Of a stretch of DNA of 64,000 nucleotides, positions 53,204 to 62,639 are shown piece by piece. The notes below the pieces were generated by a model that was not told the DNA's origin, made no database searches, and was given only the letters and a program-made list of their open reading frames with translations. Positions within the stretch are counted from its first letter, which is position 1. Each line of letters starts with the position of its first letter. The translations under genes and the position numbers were made by a program. Source of the stretch: Anderseniella sp963700885 (GTDB lineage Bacteria > Pseudomonadota > Alphaproteobacteria > Rhizobiales > Aestuariivirgaceae); the NCBI GenBank assembly GCA_963700885.1, contig CAVOZJ010000032.1, positions 317,681 to 381,680 of the forward strand, given 5' to 3'.

Positions 53204-53719
53204 TTACCGCAGCAGCTTCAGATCGAAACGCATGACGCCGGTGGTGATATTGACGCTGCCTGACTGTGTTTGCGCGCCGATTGGCGAAAGCAGGACTCCA
53301 TCCGGACCGCCGGCGACAATGTTTCCACCGACCCCGCGGCTCAGTGCACCTTCAAGAGTGAAGCCGCCATAAGAACCCTGCAGTCCGCCACGTCTTACCC
53401 TGCCGTTGCGCGTATAGACATCCCACCGCATGACGGTGCGGGTGAACACTCCCCATTCTATTCCGTACTTGCTCAGTGTGCCCTTGTATCTCTGACGCCT
53501 CGGGTGGCGCTTCTGCCTCAGTGTACACGTCATCGGTCGCGCTGAGCCAAAATGCAGGGCCTGGTCCGGCTGGTTGATGACGCAGGTCAACTTGCCAGTC
53601 GGGACATAGGCGGGCCGTGCCTCTGCTGCCGGCAATTTCAGGACCAGCAGGCTGATGAAAAGGAAGCAATTACAAACATTTCTCATTCGGATTTTCTCAA
53701 ACAGTTTGCTGAATTTCAT
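53204..53719 (-). CDS. DUF992-like exported protein
   Basis: 171 residues. Signal sequence VCNCFLFISLLVLKLPAAEA, then the DUF992-type pattern with a pair of Cys (KLTCVINQPD ... PMTCTLRQ), YKGTLSKYGIEWGVF and GLQGSYGG, ending VNITTGVMRFDLKL. DUF992 proteins are small periplasmic beta proteins of unknown function in alphaproteobacteria. Start choice: ATG 53719 (MKFSKLF) or ATG 53686 (MRNVCN); both leave a usable signal. The frame is open much further upstream but overlaps the divergent gene. Confidence 0.62.
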   Translation of the reverse strand: MKFSKLFEKIRMRNVCNCFLFISLLVLKLPAAEARPAYVPTGKLTCVINQPDQALHFGSARPMTCTLRQKRHPRRQRYKGTLSKYGIEWGVFTRTVMRWDVYTRNGRVRRGGLQGSYGGFTLEGALSRGVGGNIVAGGPDGVLLSPIGAQTQSGSVNITTGVMRFDLKLLR

Positions 53720-53821
53720 CTGTTTAGGCGATCTTTCATTGATGTCAATGCTCGCCATTACTTTGCCACGATTGCAGACTGTTATCCTGACCAGTAAATG
53801 CCATGCAGGGAAGTTAAACAA

Positions 53822-54271
53822 ATGTTCAGAACAGCCAAATTTGCTGCGGGTGCCGCAATTGTTGCAGGTCTCGCCATTGCCGGAGCCGGCATCGCGCCAG
53901 TGCTCGCGCATCCAACCGCCAAGATCCAGATTGATATCACCCAGGGTGGCTTCATTATCGGCGGTACCAGCGGTGGTGGATATGTGCGCTATCACAGGCG
54001 CAATTACCCCGTGACCGTGAACGGACTTCGCTTTGGCGCCATCATTGGCGTGACCAATGCCCAGCTTTCCGGGCGTATCACCAATCTGACCAGTCTTCGC
54101 GACGTGGAAGGCACTTATACCAGTATCGGCGCTTCAGGCTCGGTTGGCAGCGGCAGGAACCTTCAGCAGTTCACCAACGAGCGGGGGGTTCACCTGGAAT
54201 TGTACGGCTTTCAGGATGGCGTGGAAATGTCACTGGACGTTGGCGGGATGACAATCCGGCTGGCCAACTAG
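53822..54271 (+). CDS. Exported protein of unknown function
   Basis: 149 residues. Signal peptide FRTAKFAAGAAIVAGLAIAGAGIAPVLA with cleavage after VLA-HP. The mature part is Gly-rich and strand-forming: KIQIDITQGGFIIGGTSGGGYVRYHRRNYPVTVNGLRFGAIIG, LSGRITNLTSLRDVEGTYTSIGASGSVGSG, ending RGVHLELYGFQDGVEMSLDVGGMTIRLAN. This resembles small lipid- or envelope-associated proteins in alphaproteobacteria, but no domain is assigned. AGGGAAG precedes the ATG. Divergent to the DUF992-like gene. 54272-54424 holds no gene. Confidence 0.62.
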   Translation: MFRTAKFAAGAAIVAGLAIAGAGIAPVLAHPTAKIQIDITQGGFIIGGTSGGGYVRYHRRNYPVTVNGLRFGAIIGVTNAQLSGRITNLTSLRDVEGTYTSIGASGSVGSGRNLQQFTNERGVHLELYGFQDGVEMSLDVGGMTIRLAN

Positions 54272-54424
54272 ATCAACAGGGTTTGATGGAATCAGTCAGA
54301 AGCCATAAAACTGATTGATTCCAAAATGTTAGATCTACATTAGTTCATGTGAACCAATGCCGTTGTAACCGGGTATCTGGCACAGTGCCAGCAGGCATTG
54401 CCAACTGCGGCAATGCCGCTGGTG

Positions 54425-55126
54425 TCAGTTCCAGGGCCGCCAGATCAGGCCGAGCGAAATGGTTGTTGTATCCAGGTCATAGGATTGGCTGGTCGGGCCG
54501 GGGAAAATGTAATTGCTGGCATCGTAGTAGAACGTGTGCACAGCCTGAAACCGTAGTGCAGTAGTCTGCGTCATGCTCCAGTCAACTCCGGCGCCCAGGC
54601 TGAGTACGGGATACCAGGCATTACCGTTCATGCGATCGCCCAAAACATCTATACTGCCGGTAAAATTGGTAGCTCCGCCGCCAACCAGGCCATAGAACAG
54701 GGCTGAATCGCCAAATCCCGTAATGCCTATCAGCAGGTTGACGCCGGCTCCTACCTCCCGGTCGACGTTCAAAGCCAGAACATCACCCACCGGGGCTGAA
54801 ATCCTGTTGGAAATGTCCATGTAGTTGACATAACCCTCGGTACCGAAATAGAACGAATCCCAGAGCCAGCCATAGCCGATGACGCCACCAGCGCCCCAAT
54901 TATGTGAGTCGTTGTCGATGATGGTGATGCCTTCCCATTCGAAACTCGCATTGGCGTAGGTGTACTGACCAAGTACGCCCATGTAGAAACCGTCCAGGCG
55001 GCTTTGCGGGCTGGCGTAATAATCCCCCGCGTGCGACGTTGCAGGCGTTGCGCCCAATACAAGCAGGCCTGCCAGAACAGCCCGCCCAGGCCGCACAAAA
55101 TTGTACATATTACTGGTAATCTGCAT
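54425..55126 (-). CDS. Predicted outer-membrane beta-barrel protein
   Basis: 233 residues from the ATG at 55126, with a signal peptide ending near ATPATSHAGDYY. The mature part alternates hydrophobic and polar residues with frequent Gly/Tyr: DGFYMGVLGQYTYANASFEWEG, GAGGVIGYGWLWDSFYFGTEGYVNY, SALFYGLVGGGATN, TALRFQAVHTFYYDA, ISLGLIWRPW: a small OmpA/OmpW-like eight-strand barrel. No binding site or family is identified. Starts at ATG 55126 or 55108 both fit. Alternating orientation with its neighbours makes an operon unlikely. Confidence 0.62.
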   Translation of the reverse strand: MQITSNMYNFVRPGRAVLAGLLVLGATPATSHAGDYYASPQSRLDGFYMGVLGQYTYANASFEWEGITIIDNDSHNWGAGGVIGYGWLWDSFYFGTEGYVNYMDISNRISAPVGDVLALNVDREVGAGVNLLIGITGFGDSALFYGLVGGGATNFTGSIDVLGDRMNGNAWYPVLSLGAGVDWSMTQTTALRFQAVHTFYYDASNYIFPGPTSQSYDLDTTTISLGLIWRPWN

Positions 55127-55309
55127 TCGAACCCCATCATTGCAGGCAATTTGCCGGCCGGTCAGCAAACACGTGCTGGTCAACCCCTCGTCACACGCCT
55201 ACTATATTTTCTGTTGCGCTTCCAGTGCCATGTGAACGGCTTAACCCGATAAATACCCGCTGAATCTGCGGGGCTTCTTTGTCGGAAACATCAGTGCGCC
55301 TTACATGAG

Positions 55310-55332
55310 AACTGTAACCATGTCTCCGGAAT
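55310..55332 (+). repeat. Solitary IS481-type end
   Basis: AACTGTAACCATGTCTCCGGAAT here matches, with one missing base, the right-end region of the split IS481 at 61351-61374, in the same orientation. No transposase lies next to it, so it is a leftover end. It falls in a 61-codon open frame (55305-55490, Arg/Pro-rich tail) that is otherwise unsupported. Confidence 0.5.
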
Positions 55333-55507
55333 CACTGGCGCGCTTCGAAGATGAAACTTCGAACTCCCAAGACGCTGATTTATTTGATATTTTAGAGGAT
55401 TGGAACGCCTACCTCAAGGCAGGGAATGTGCAGTTTCCTCAACGGCCGAAGCCCCGCCCACGCCAGCGTCGTGGAGGGCCGTTGCTATGACCTTAAACAT
55501 TTTTCTT

Positions 55508-56560
55508 TTACGCAGTATACCAAGTAGCGCGCGCTTTGCCGTAGCGTTTGATCCGTCCAGCCTCGACAAGTTCCCGCAAGCGCACTTTAAGCGTATTCTT
55601 ATTTGCGCCTGTTGCTTCGGCAAGTTGAGCTGCCGTCTGCCGTCCCTCCTTTTTCAGGAGGGAAACAATCTGCGCCGAAAGCTCCGGAAGATTGGAAAGG
55701 TCTTCTGCTTCGATTCTCTCTTTTCTGATGCGGGTTTCCAATGTGTCCTTCTGCTTCTTGAGAGAACGCAGAAAAAAACCGATCCATGGCAACCAGTCCA
55801 CCTGTTCACTTTTGAGCGTCGTTTGTGTGCGGCGAAGAGCTTTGTAGTAGATGTCCTTATTGGCCTCCACAACGCTCTCAAGAGAAGCGAAAGGAACATA
55901 TACGTACCCAAATCTCAAAAGCAGCAATGTCGTCAACACGCGCGAAAGGCGACCGTTTCCATCCTGAAACGGGTGAATGGCCAGAAAGACGACAATAAAG
56001 ACCGCAGTAATCAGCAGCGGGTGATACGTCTCTTCCCTTACGGCTTTGTTGGCCCATGCCACGAGTTCTTCCATTTCCCGAGGCGTGTCGAATGGTGTGG
56101 AAGTCTCAAAAACAATGCCAATTTCCGTTCCGTCCGCATCAAGGGCAACGATGTTGTTGGGCAGCGACTTATACGATCCCCGATGGCGTTCGTCCTTCGA
56201 CGAGTGGCGCAAGAGCGTCTGATGCAGTTGCCGGATATGGTTCTCGGTGATGTTCAAATCGGCATAAGCCTCAAAGACCAGATCCATTACTTCGGCATAA
56301 CCTGCCACTTCCTGCTCATCACGCGTAAGAAAGGATGTTCTCTCCAAGTTAGACAGCAGGGTGCCCACTTGTGCATCCGTCAGCTTTGCACCTTCAATGC
56401 GAGTGGACGAACCAATGCTTTCGATCGTTGCAACTTTGCGCAGCGCGTTCAAGCGTTCGGCAGACAGCGTCTTCAAGGCTTGCCAACGTCCCTTGAACTC
56501 ATCGATTTCCGCGATGAGCTTCACAATATCTGGTGTCAGGGTGAAGGTCAGCTCTTTCAT
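55508..56560 (-). CDS. Fic-family protein, class II with C-terminal winged helix
   Basis: 350 residues. The Fic active loop is complete, HPFQDGNGRLSR near residue 196, with the catalytic His. SSTRIEGAKLT near residue 51 is the S/T-x-x-x-E-G inhibitory helix, so the class II layout with the inhibitory Glu N-terminal to the Fic core is seen. A C-terminal winged helix (KKEGRQTAAQLAEATGANKNTLKVRLRELVEAGRIKRYG, residues 303-341) suggests DNA binding. An AMP-transferase regulated by its own helix is expected. No antitoxin gene sits next to it. 56561-56850 has no gene. Confidence 0.88.
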   Translation of the reverse strand: MKELTFTLTPDIVKLIAEIDEFKGRWQALKTLSAERLNALRKVATIESIGSSTRIEGAKLTDAQVGTLLSNLERTSFLTRDEQEVAGYAEVMDLVFEAYADLNITENHIRQLHQTLLRHSSKDERHRGSYKSLPNNIVALDADGTEIGIVFETSTPFDTPREMEELVAWANKAVREETYHPLLITAVFIVVFLAIHPFQDGNGRLSRVLTTLLLLRFGYVYVPFASLESVVEANKDIYYKALRRTQTTLKSEQVDWLPWIGFFLRSLKKQKDTLETRIRKERIEAEDLSNLPELSAQIVSLLKKEGRQTAAQLAEATGANKNTLKVRLRELVEAGRIKRYGKARATWYTA

Positions 56561-56849
56561 GCTGCAATATCCGATTCCATACCCAATTATACCCGATTCT
56601 GCCCAATTCTTTCCAATGAAAGCAACCGGCGAGGGTATGAACCTGAAAAATCAAGCAAAAACAGTGAGTTAAAAACAACTCTGGAGCGAGTGAAAAATTC
56701 GGGGGCCGAAGCGATGACCCTCGTCTATCAAGGCTTCATGAGCCACGATTTGGGACATATCGACCTGGAGCAAAAAACATTGCAAACTATCGACAACCCG
56801 GTCGCCACGAGGTTGTCACCCATGTCTAAGTGTCCGACTCGAAACTGTT

Positions 56850-57420
56850 TCAATGATTTGAAGCTCTTGCGATACTCCTTGTGACGATCTTGATGTGGGC
56901 TATGAGGAGCCAGCTTTCTGCTGACCTGATGGATTTCTCCCAGTCTTTTGCCAGTCTGCGACATCTGCCCAGCCATGCGAAAGTGCGTTCCACAACCCAG
57001 CGCCTTGGAATGATCTCAAAACCTTTGGCCCTGTCGCTGCGCTTGACGATCTCCATAGTCCAGCAGCCGGTTTTCTCCAGCGCATCGCGCAGTTTGGGTC
57101 CGCCATAGCCACCATCGGCGAAGATATGGCGCAGCCAGGGATGGGTGAAGCGGATGGATTTGAGCACCCAGGGTGCACCGTCACGATCCTGGATATCAGC
57201 TCCATGAATGACAAATCCGATCAACAGGCCAATCGTATCGGTAATGATGTGGCGCTTGCGGCCTTTGATTGTCTCCACGTTTGCGAATTGTAGCCATTTC
57301 GAACCCTTTGCTGTGACTGTGGTGTGACAGCTGGGATTCATTCGCTTTTCAGGAGTCGGACGACTGCCATAAAATCTAATGTATTCAATTTGTGCTTCTT
57401 GACAGATAGCTAACATTTCA
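56850..57420 (-). pseudogene. IS5-family transposase fragment
   Basis: Shows the C-terminal half of an IS5 (IS427-type) transposase: KGRKRHIITDTIGLLIGFVIHGADIQDRDGAP, FADGGYGGPKLRDALEKTG and RRWVVERTFAWLGRCRRLAKDWE. The normal N-terminal part is missing and the segment before KGRKRH does not follow the family, so it is truncated where the IS481 left end begins at 57425. Catalytic Asp in ADGGY and Glu in VERTFAW remain, but the enzyme is incomplete. Confidence 0.8.
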
Positions 57421-57466
57421 TACCGGGCACATGGTTTACACAATTGGCATTTGGGAGGATTCCTGG

Positions 57467-58330
57467 ATGCCGTGGAAAGAGTGTAAACCAATGGATGAAC
57501 GCCTTCGTTTCATTGCTCGCCTGCTTGAGGGTGAGAAGATGTCTCCCATGTGCCGTGAGTTCGGTATCTCACGTGTCACAGGCTACAAGATCTTCAACAG
57601 GTACAAGGAGTGTGGACTGGATGCACTCAACGACCGGAGCCGGCGTCCGTACCGCCATGCCAACAGGCTTCCCTTCCAGATCGAGCGCAGCATTCTCGGC
57701 CTCAAACACGAACATCCTTCCTGGGGCGCACCGAAGATCCGCGAGAAGCTGATCCGTCAGTACCCGATGATCAAGCCGCCGGCGATCAGTACCGTCCACG
57801 CCGTGCTCGACCGCAACGGACTGGTGAAGCGCCGCAAGCGCCGCCGGTACAAAGCTGAAGGAACAACACTGCGTGCCGCCTACGAGCCGAACGGGCTGTG
57901 GTGTGCTGACTACAAGGGGGAGTTCATGCTTGGCAACAAGCAGTATTGTTACCCGCTGACCATCAGCGATTATCGATCCCGCTATCTGCTCGCCTGCGAA
58001 GGCATGGCGTCTACATGCTCGGACTTCGCCTTTTCCACCTTCGAACGGGCTTTCAAGGACTTCGGCCTGCCAGGGGCCATTCGAACCGACAACGGAACTC
58101 CCTTCGCCAGCCCCAACGCCCTGTTCGGACTGTCCAGGCTTGCAGTCTGGTGGTTGCGCCTCGGCATCCGGATCGAACGCATCAAACCCGGAAACCCGCA
58201 ACAAAATGGCAGACATGAACGCATGCACCTGACACTGAAAAAAGAGGCTACCCAGCCGGCTTCCTTCAACTTCCTGCAGCAGCAGGAACGTTTTGACCGG
58301 TTTGTCGAGATTTACAATCCTGTTTCATAA
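57467..58330 (+). pseudogene. IS481 transposase, N-terminal part
   Basis: Begins MPWKECKPMDERLRFIARLL and runs through the HTH (CREFGISRVTGYKIFNRYKECGLDAL) and the rve integrase core: LWCADYKGEFML, AIRTDNGTPFASPNALFGL, PGNPQQNGRHERMH (DDE acids Asp, Asp, Glu). At VEIYN (about 58317) the family text stops and three unrelated codons reach a stop. The rest, beginning NDRPHQALGGAYPGELYTPS, resumes at about 61035. Gene is broken. Confidence 0.85.
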
Positions 58331-58341
58331 CACCCATCTAT

Positions 58342-60433
58342 CTATACTGTTGATGTAAATAGGTTTTGTTGTTTGAAGTCCGGTCCCGTGGGGTATTTGC
58401 GGTTATTTTTTGCTCTTTCCGCAATGCTTTTGCCCGGTTTCCCCTGAAGATCGGAGCGCTTGAAGAGCCAGGGACCGTCCGGAAGCGGATGAAGGGCTTC
58501 GATTTCGCCAGCAATCGCAGCCAGTCTAAGCGTCTTTGGTGTAATGTCGAGTAGAGCGGATGCCTTTGTCAGGTTGAGCCATGGTTCGACGCCATCCGTT
58601 GCCGTACGGAATGGCAAAATCTTTCGATGCGATCGCAGGGAGCAAACACGTTCCCGGGTCCAGCGGTTTCCATTGCCGGTGCGCAGCCCGTTTCGGTTGA
58701 GAATGCCGGCAATCAGATCGTCGTTGGCGATCAGCGCGAACTGCCGGATGGCCTCGACTGTTTCGGCAGTGGTGCTGCCACGTTGCCCGCGCCGCCTGCG
58801 TGGCAGGCGCAGGTCGGTGTGGACACCGCCGATCCAGTGAATGACCAGAACAATCTCACCGGACCCATCGGCTGCTGCGGCATCAATGTCTGCGATCACT
58901 TCGTGAATGAGAGTGCGCACGATACGCTTCTTGAGACGCGCATCTGTTGCCGGCGCATTCCAGACGGTTTGAAGATCCTGAGCCAGCGTGGAGAAGGATA
59001 CCGGTGTTGTGTTCTGGCTTGGAACAGCCTCTGCATCGTGCGTAGCGATCTTTGTCTCGACCTCACCTTGCTGGCGAAGCGCGGCATTCCATCGCGCTTC
59101 CAGTTCCGCCGCCACCAAGCGGTTTGCGGGGTCAATGGCGTCATACTGGCGGAAGGCCCGGTCAACGGCATAGCTGGCAGCCTCCAGATCGCGCGTCAAA
59201 GCTTCGCGAACCTGATCACGCCGGGAGGCTGCTTCAGCTTGCGCCTGCACCGCCGCTTCGATGGCGCCGGGACCAACAACCTTCAGCAGCGCCTCTTCGA
59301 TGGCATCATCGACGCGCAGACCGCCAAAGGCAATGCATTTGGGCTCGCCATTATCAAGCTGGCCGCGGCAGCAGGAATAGCGTGGGATATTGTGCTTCGT
59401 ACCGGAGTAGCGCGCCGACAGCTTGCGTCCGCAGCGGCGACAACGCACCAGGCCCGCCAGCAAAGCGTTACCGTGTTTTGGCGCACCATGGTGTTTACTC
59501 GCAGGAACATTATCGCTCACCATTTTGCGTATTGCCTCCGCACGCTCCCAGTCCACATAACCTTCATGGGCTCCAGGTTTGAGCGCCAGCCACTCGCTTC
59601 GCTGTTTGTGCTCATTCTTCACCCGCATACTACTGCCGTCATAGCTGGTCACGGCTCTCGTTTTACCATAAGCATAGGCACCGCCGTAAGCCGGATTGGT
59701 GATCATCCGATGGATTGTCTGGTAATACGGCCTGCGCCAGACGGTCTGGCCGTCCTTGCGCTTTGCGGGCAGATCGAGCCCGTGTTCGAGGAACCACAAA
59801 AGCGCCTGGCGGGCACTGCCCAGTTCCAGTACTTTGTCGAAGATCAATGTGATCGCTTCCTGCACCCGGCGATCCGGATCCTTCTCCAGTTTGTCACCCG
59901 CCTTCACAAACCCGACGGGGGCAGACACGATCAGTTCTCCGCGTTTGGCCTTCTCGTAACGGGCAGCCAGCGAACGCTGGCGCAAAAGATCGAGTTCGTA
60001 TTCGTTCAGCGACCCCTTCAGGCCGAGTAGCAGGCGATCATTGCTTTGGCGCGGTGCATACACTGTCTCCTGATCCACCAAAATAGTATCGACCACCCGG
60101 CACATCTCGATCAGCTGTTGCCAGTCACGGCTGTTGCGGGCGAAGCGGGATACTCGCGCGCAGCCACAGCTCCGACTTTGCCAAGGCAGACTTCGGCGAC
60201 CATGCGGTCGAAGCCGGCGCGGTCCGCACTACCCGATGCCGACCGGCCAAGGTCGTCATCGACCGAATCGTCTCGACCTGCGACCAGCCCAACTGGCCAA
60301 GTCTGTCCCTCATTGCATATTGCAGTGCGCTGCTTTCCCGGTTGTGCAGAACCTGAAGTCGACGGATGGTCAGCTGGCGAACATACAGGATCGCCTTGCG
60401 CTCCAGATGATGGCGTTCGATCTTCTCAGACAA
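58342..60433 (-). pseudogene. Large serine recombinase, frameshifted
   Basis: N-terminal piece (60125-60433) begins SEKIERHHLERKAILYVRQLTIRRLQVLHNRESSALQYAM. The family has YVRQST; here the catalytic Ser is Leu. After SQVETI a 5-base insertion (about 60270) and after VAARE a 1-base deletion (about 60150) change frame; the long piece (58342-60105) then gives MCRVVDTILVDQETVYAPR, a recombinase domain, a zinc-ribbon CRRCGRKLSARYSG and a long tail. The recombinase is inactive. Confidence 0.85.
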
Positions 60434-60719
60434 TCATCATTCTCCGCGCTCTGATGCAGATTGCGGGCTTCTTCGGGCGCTGGCTCGGGTCTTGGGCAAT
60501 GTTCCATCAGGCGACCGTGCCATCAGGCCCGTGATCTTGTGACGTGTCGATTGCGGCGAATTCTGCCAACGTGGCATCTGCAGAGGAGATATGTTGCTTC
60601 CGGCAGGTTGTCGAACAGCTCGAACTGATCCGGTCTTGTGTGACGGCGGCGCATCGGCATCTCCTTGAAGATTCTTGATCGCAACACCTCAAGTCTGCGC
60701 TCAAATCAGGATCGTTCGA

Positions 60720-61010
60720 AGGAAGATCGTCTGAGGCCGCGTGAGTTCAGCACTTCGCCCAACAACAACCTCAGCGCCGACAACGCTGTTAAATCGACTG
60801 CAGCAGACGGCGGGTGACGGACCGAGAGCGCACGCCGGCCGATCGAACATCCACAACGGCACCTCAAGTGGAGAAGATTGGCACGTCGCAGGTCAGAACG
60901 CATCGTGCGACCGAAACGCCTGACCTCCTTGATCAGACGGTCAACAAAAACAACGTGCCCCGCCCATGGATGGTAATCGTAGAGAATACGCTGCGCGCCG
61001 GTATTGTGGG
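60720..61010 (-). pseudogene. Remnant of a transposon accessory gene
   Basis: Reads RILYDYHPWAGHVVFVDRLIKEV in one frame and, after a shift, EVPLWMFDRPACALGPSPAVC and AEVVVGRSAEL in others. This pattern is familiar from a small protein carried with serine-recombinase elements (Y4bD/DUF5372-like), but the frame is broken several times. Assignment from pattern memory. Confidence 0.45.
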
Positions 61011-61028
61011 CGTTGGTGAGCCGAGTTG

Positions 61029-61376
61029 TACAACAATGATCGGCCACACCAGGCGCTGGGCGGCGCTTATCCAGGGGAACTGTATACACCGTCAGTGCGC
61101 GTCTATCAGCCGCCGCCTGAGCCGGACTATCCATTCCATGACCGTTCCGTCCCCGCGTCACCCGCTGTGGCAGGATATGCATCGGAAGGCGAAAAATAAA
61201 CCTGAGCGCCAGGTCTTCGCTGGCCAAATTGAGAATCAGGGAAGTCGACGATCAAATCTGGCTTGTCAGCTTCCTCAACTATAATCACAGATTCTTCGAC
61301 ATCGAACGCAGCAGTGTCGAGCCGGGCCCCAGATCCGTTCACCCCGGAGAAACTGTAAGCCATGTCTCCGGAATAA
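61029..61376 (+). pseudogene. IS481 transposase, C-terminal part
   Basis: Resumes YNNDRPHQALGGAYPGELYTPSVRVYQPPPEPDYPFHD, then is frameshifted (FAGQI readable only in another frame) and later REVDDQIWLVSFLNYNHRFFDIERSSVEPGP is in a third frame. It is the missing end of the transposase starting at 57467. The right end of the element follows at 61380-61394. Confidence 0.75.
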
Positions 61377-61414
61377 ACCGTAAACCATGTGTCCAGAATG
61401 GACCATTAGATAAT

Positions 61415-61491
61415 TGGCGCACCCGACAGGATTCGAACCTGTGACCTCTGCCTTCGGAGGGCAGCACTCTATCCAGCTGAGCTACGGGTGC
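61415..61491 (-). tRNA. tRNA-Arg (anticodon CCG)
   Basis: The minus strand reads a full cloverleaf: acceptor GCACCCG pairs with CGGGTGC, D-arm GCTC..GAGT, anticodon stem CTGCC/GGCAG around loop CTCCGAA (anticodon CCG), and T-arm ACAGG-TTCGAAT-CCTGT. CCA is encoded (61415-61417). Reads CGG arginine codons. An inverted copy of its 3' half lies 100 bp away. Confidence 0.93.
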
Positions 61492-61585
61492 AAGAACTGC
61501 TTGGATGGCCTCCTATACCCCAGGCGTCGATCATCGCGGCGATGGCCAAGGCTCTCACGCCCCCAGTGCCAGGCGAAGGCTACGG

Positions 61586-61616
61586 TCACAGGTTCGAAGT
61601 CCTGTCGGGTGCGCCG
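61586..61616 (+). repeat. Inverted copy of the tRNA-Arg 3' end
   Basis: GGTCACAGGTTCGAA-g-TCCTGTCGGGTGCGCC, the T-arm and acceptor of the neighbouring tRNA-Arg with a single inserted base, on the opposite strand from that tRNA. The tRNA 3' end is a common integrase attachment site; this could be an att remnant or a dead tRNA. The 61492-61904 interval holds no gene; near 61640-61675 GAGACATAGGTAACAG and GAGACATCGGTCAC resemble IS481-type ends. Confidence 0.6.
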
Positions 61617-61904
61617 CGGCTGTGCCTGTCCGGCCCGGAGACATAGGTAACAGACTGAAACTGAGACATCGGTCACGTGGGGCGCATTCCCATGGATCTC
61701 CGATACCAATGGACCGCTTCGTCCCTGCGGCCACGGATACGGCTGTCCGACTGACAACTTGCACAGCGTCGCCATTTTCCGCTCTGATGATCGATGAGTA
61801 ACAAAGCGGTGTTGCGGGATCGATTTCCGGTGTCGCTCCATCAAAATTGGCGAGGTTGGGTAATTGGTCATTGGGTATACCTATCGACAATCATTTTTGC
61901 CCGT

Positions 61905-62542
61905 TCACTTTGCTGCCTTTACCGTCATGTAGGCGTTCATGAGATTGCGGTAGTCAGGAATGTGGTTCAGAGAATAACGCACCAAGACCTTCAATGTAGT
62001 TGCGCCAGTCACGGTGCAACTCGCACGCAACGCCAAACCAGGTCATCAGCTCAGCACCGGCATTCTCCATGCGGCTCCACGCAGAATGCCGCGTCACCTC
62101 ACTGAACGTGCCCGAGGTGTCGGTAACAACGAACACTTAGTAACCCTCCTCAATGGCCGAAAGCGCCGGAAAGGCGACGCAGACCCTCGGTCACAACACC
62201 AGCGATGATGAGCTGTTTCCTGCAGGTTGCGCTTGAGCGCGGCCTTGACGAAATCCTCGTTGTTGTCCCAAGCGTTGATCTGACCGGGGCGCGGAATGAA
62301 TGGTGCGATTTCGGAAACTTCTCCTTGAGCTCCGGTACTATCGGACCATTTGGGCCGTCCTCAAAGCTCGTTGTCAGGATCGTCGGTAGATTGAAGTAAT
62401 CGGCCAGATCGGCAAGCGCCAGGACATTGTTCTTGAATTTGTCAGGATCGAAATCGCGTACGAGTGAAAGTAGTCCGGTTTGATGATCGACAAGCAGCAC
62501 AGCGGCATTATCTTTGTCGAGACGATTATACGGCTTGGTCAT
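61905..62542 (-). pseudogene. Isochorismatase-family cysteine hydrolase, frameshifted
   Basis: Starts TKPYNRLDKDNAAVLLVDHQTGLLSLVRDFDPDKF (YcaC-like), with the catalytic Asp in VDHQTG. After LKEKFPKS (about 62310) the frame is lost; KKQLIIAGVVTE is recovered in one frame (the Cys loop is missing from a readable frame), FVVTDTSGTFSEVTRHSAWSRMENAGA in a second and NHIPDYRNLMNAYMTVK in a third. At least three shifts. Beside pirin and LysR remnants; these three genes form a standard trio. Confidence 0.8.
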
Positions 62543-62639
62543 GGTCTTTGTCCTGTGTGACATTAATCATGGTCCGCAAATACGGCTGCGAATCGGGGCC
62601 CAAGAACAAAAAGGCAATTCCAGTCATTTGACTGAAACC

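Larger units (their letters stand above)
58318..61028 (-). mobile_element. Decayed serine-recombinase transposon inside the IS481
   Basis: About 2.7 kb between the two IS481 halves, flanked by TACAA at 58313-58317 and 61029-61033. It holds a frameshifted large serine recombinase, a small ORF beginning MPMRRRHTRPDQFELFDNLPE (about 60530-60661, minus) typical of the middle gene of such elements, and remnants of an accessory gene at 60720-61010. No intact gene remains. Confidence 0.7.
57425..61394 (+). mobile_element. IS481-family element split by a second insertion
   Basis: Ends are 15-base inverted repeats with one mismatch: GGGCACATGGTTTAC at 57425-57439 and its complement at 61380-61394. 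Removing the foreign part (58318-61028) leaves about 1.25 kb, the normal IS481 size. The transposase gene is thus in two pieces. Confidence 0.78.

Noticed and set aside
55400..56884. 494-codon plus-strand frame over the Fic gene
   Set aside because: Fic motifs lie on the minus strand; the plus frame is a shadow that runs on into IS5 DNA.
58627..60030. 467-codon plus-strand frame opposite the serine recombinase
   Set aside because: The minus strand has recombinase and zinc-ribbon homology; the plus frame has no domain pattern.
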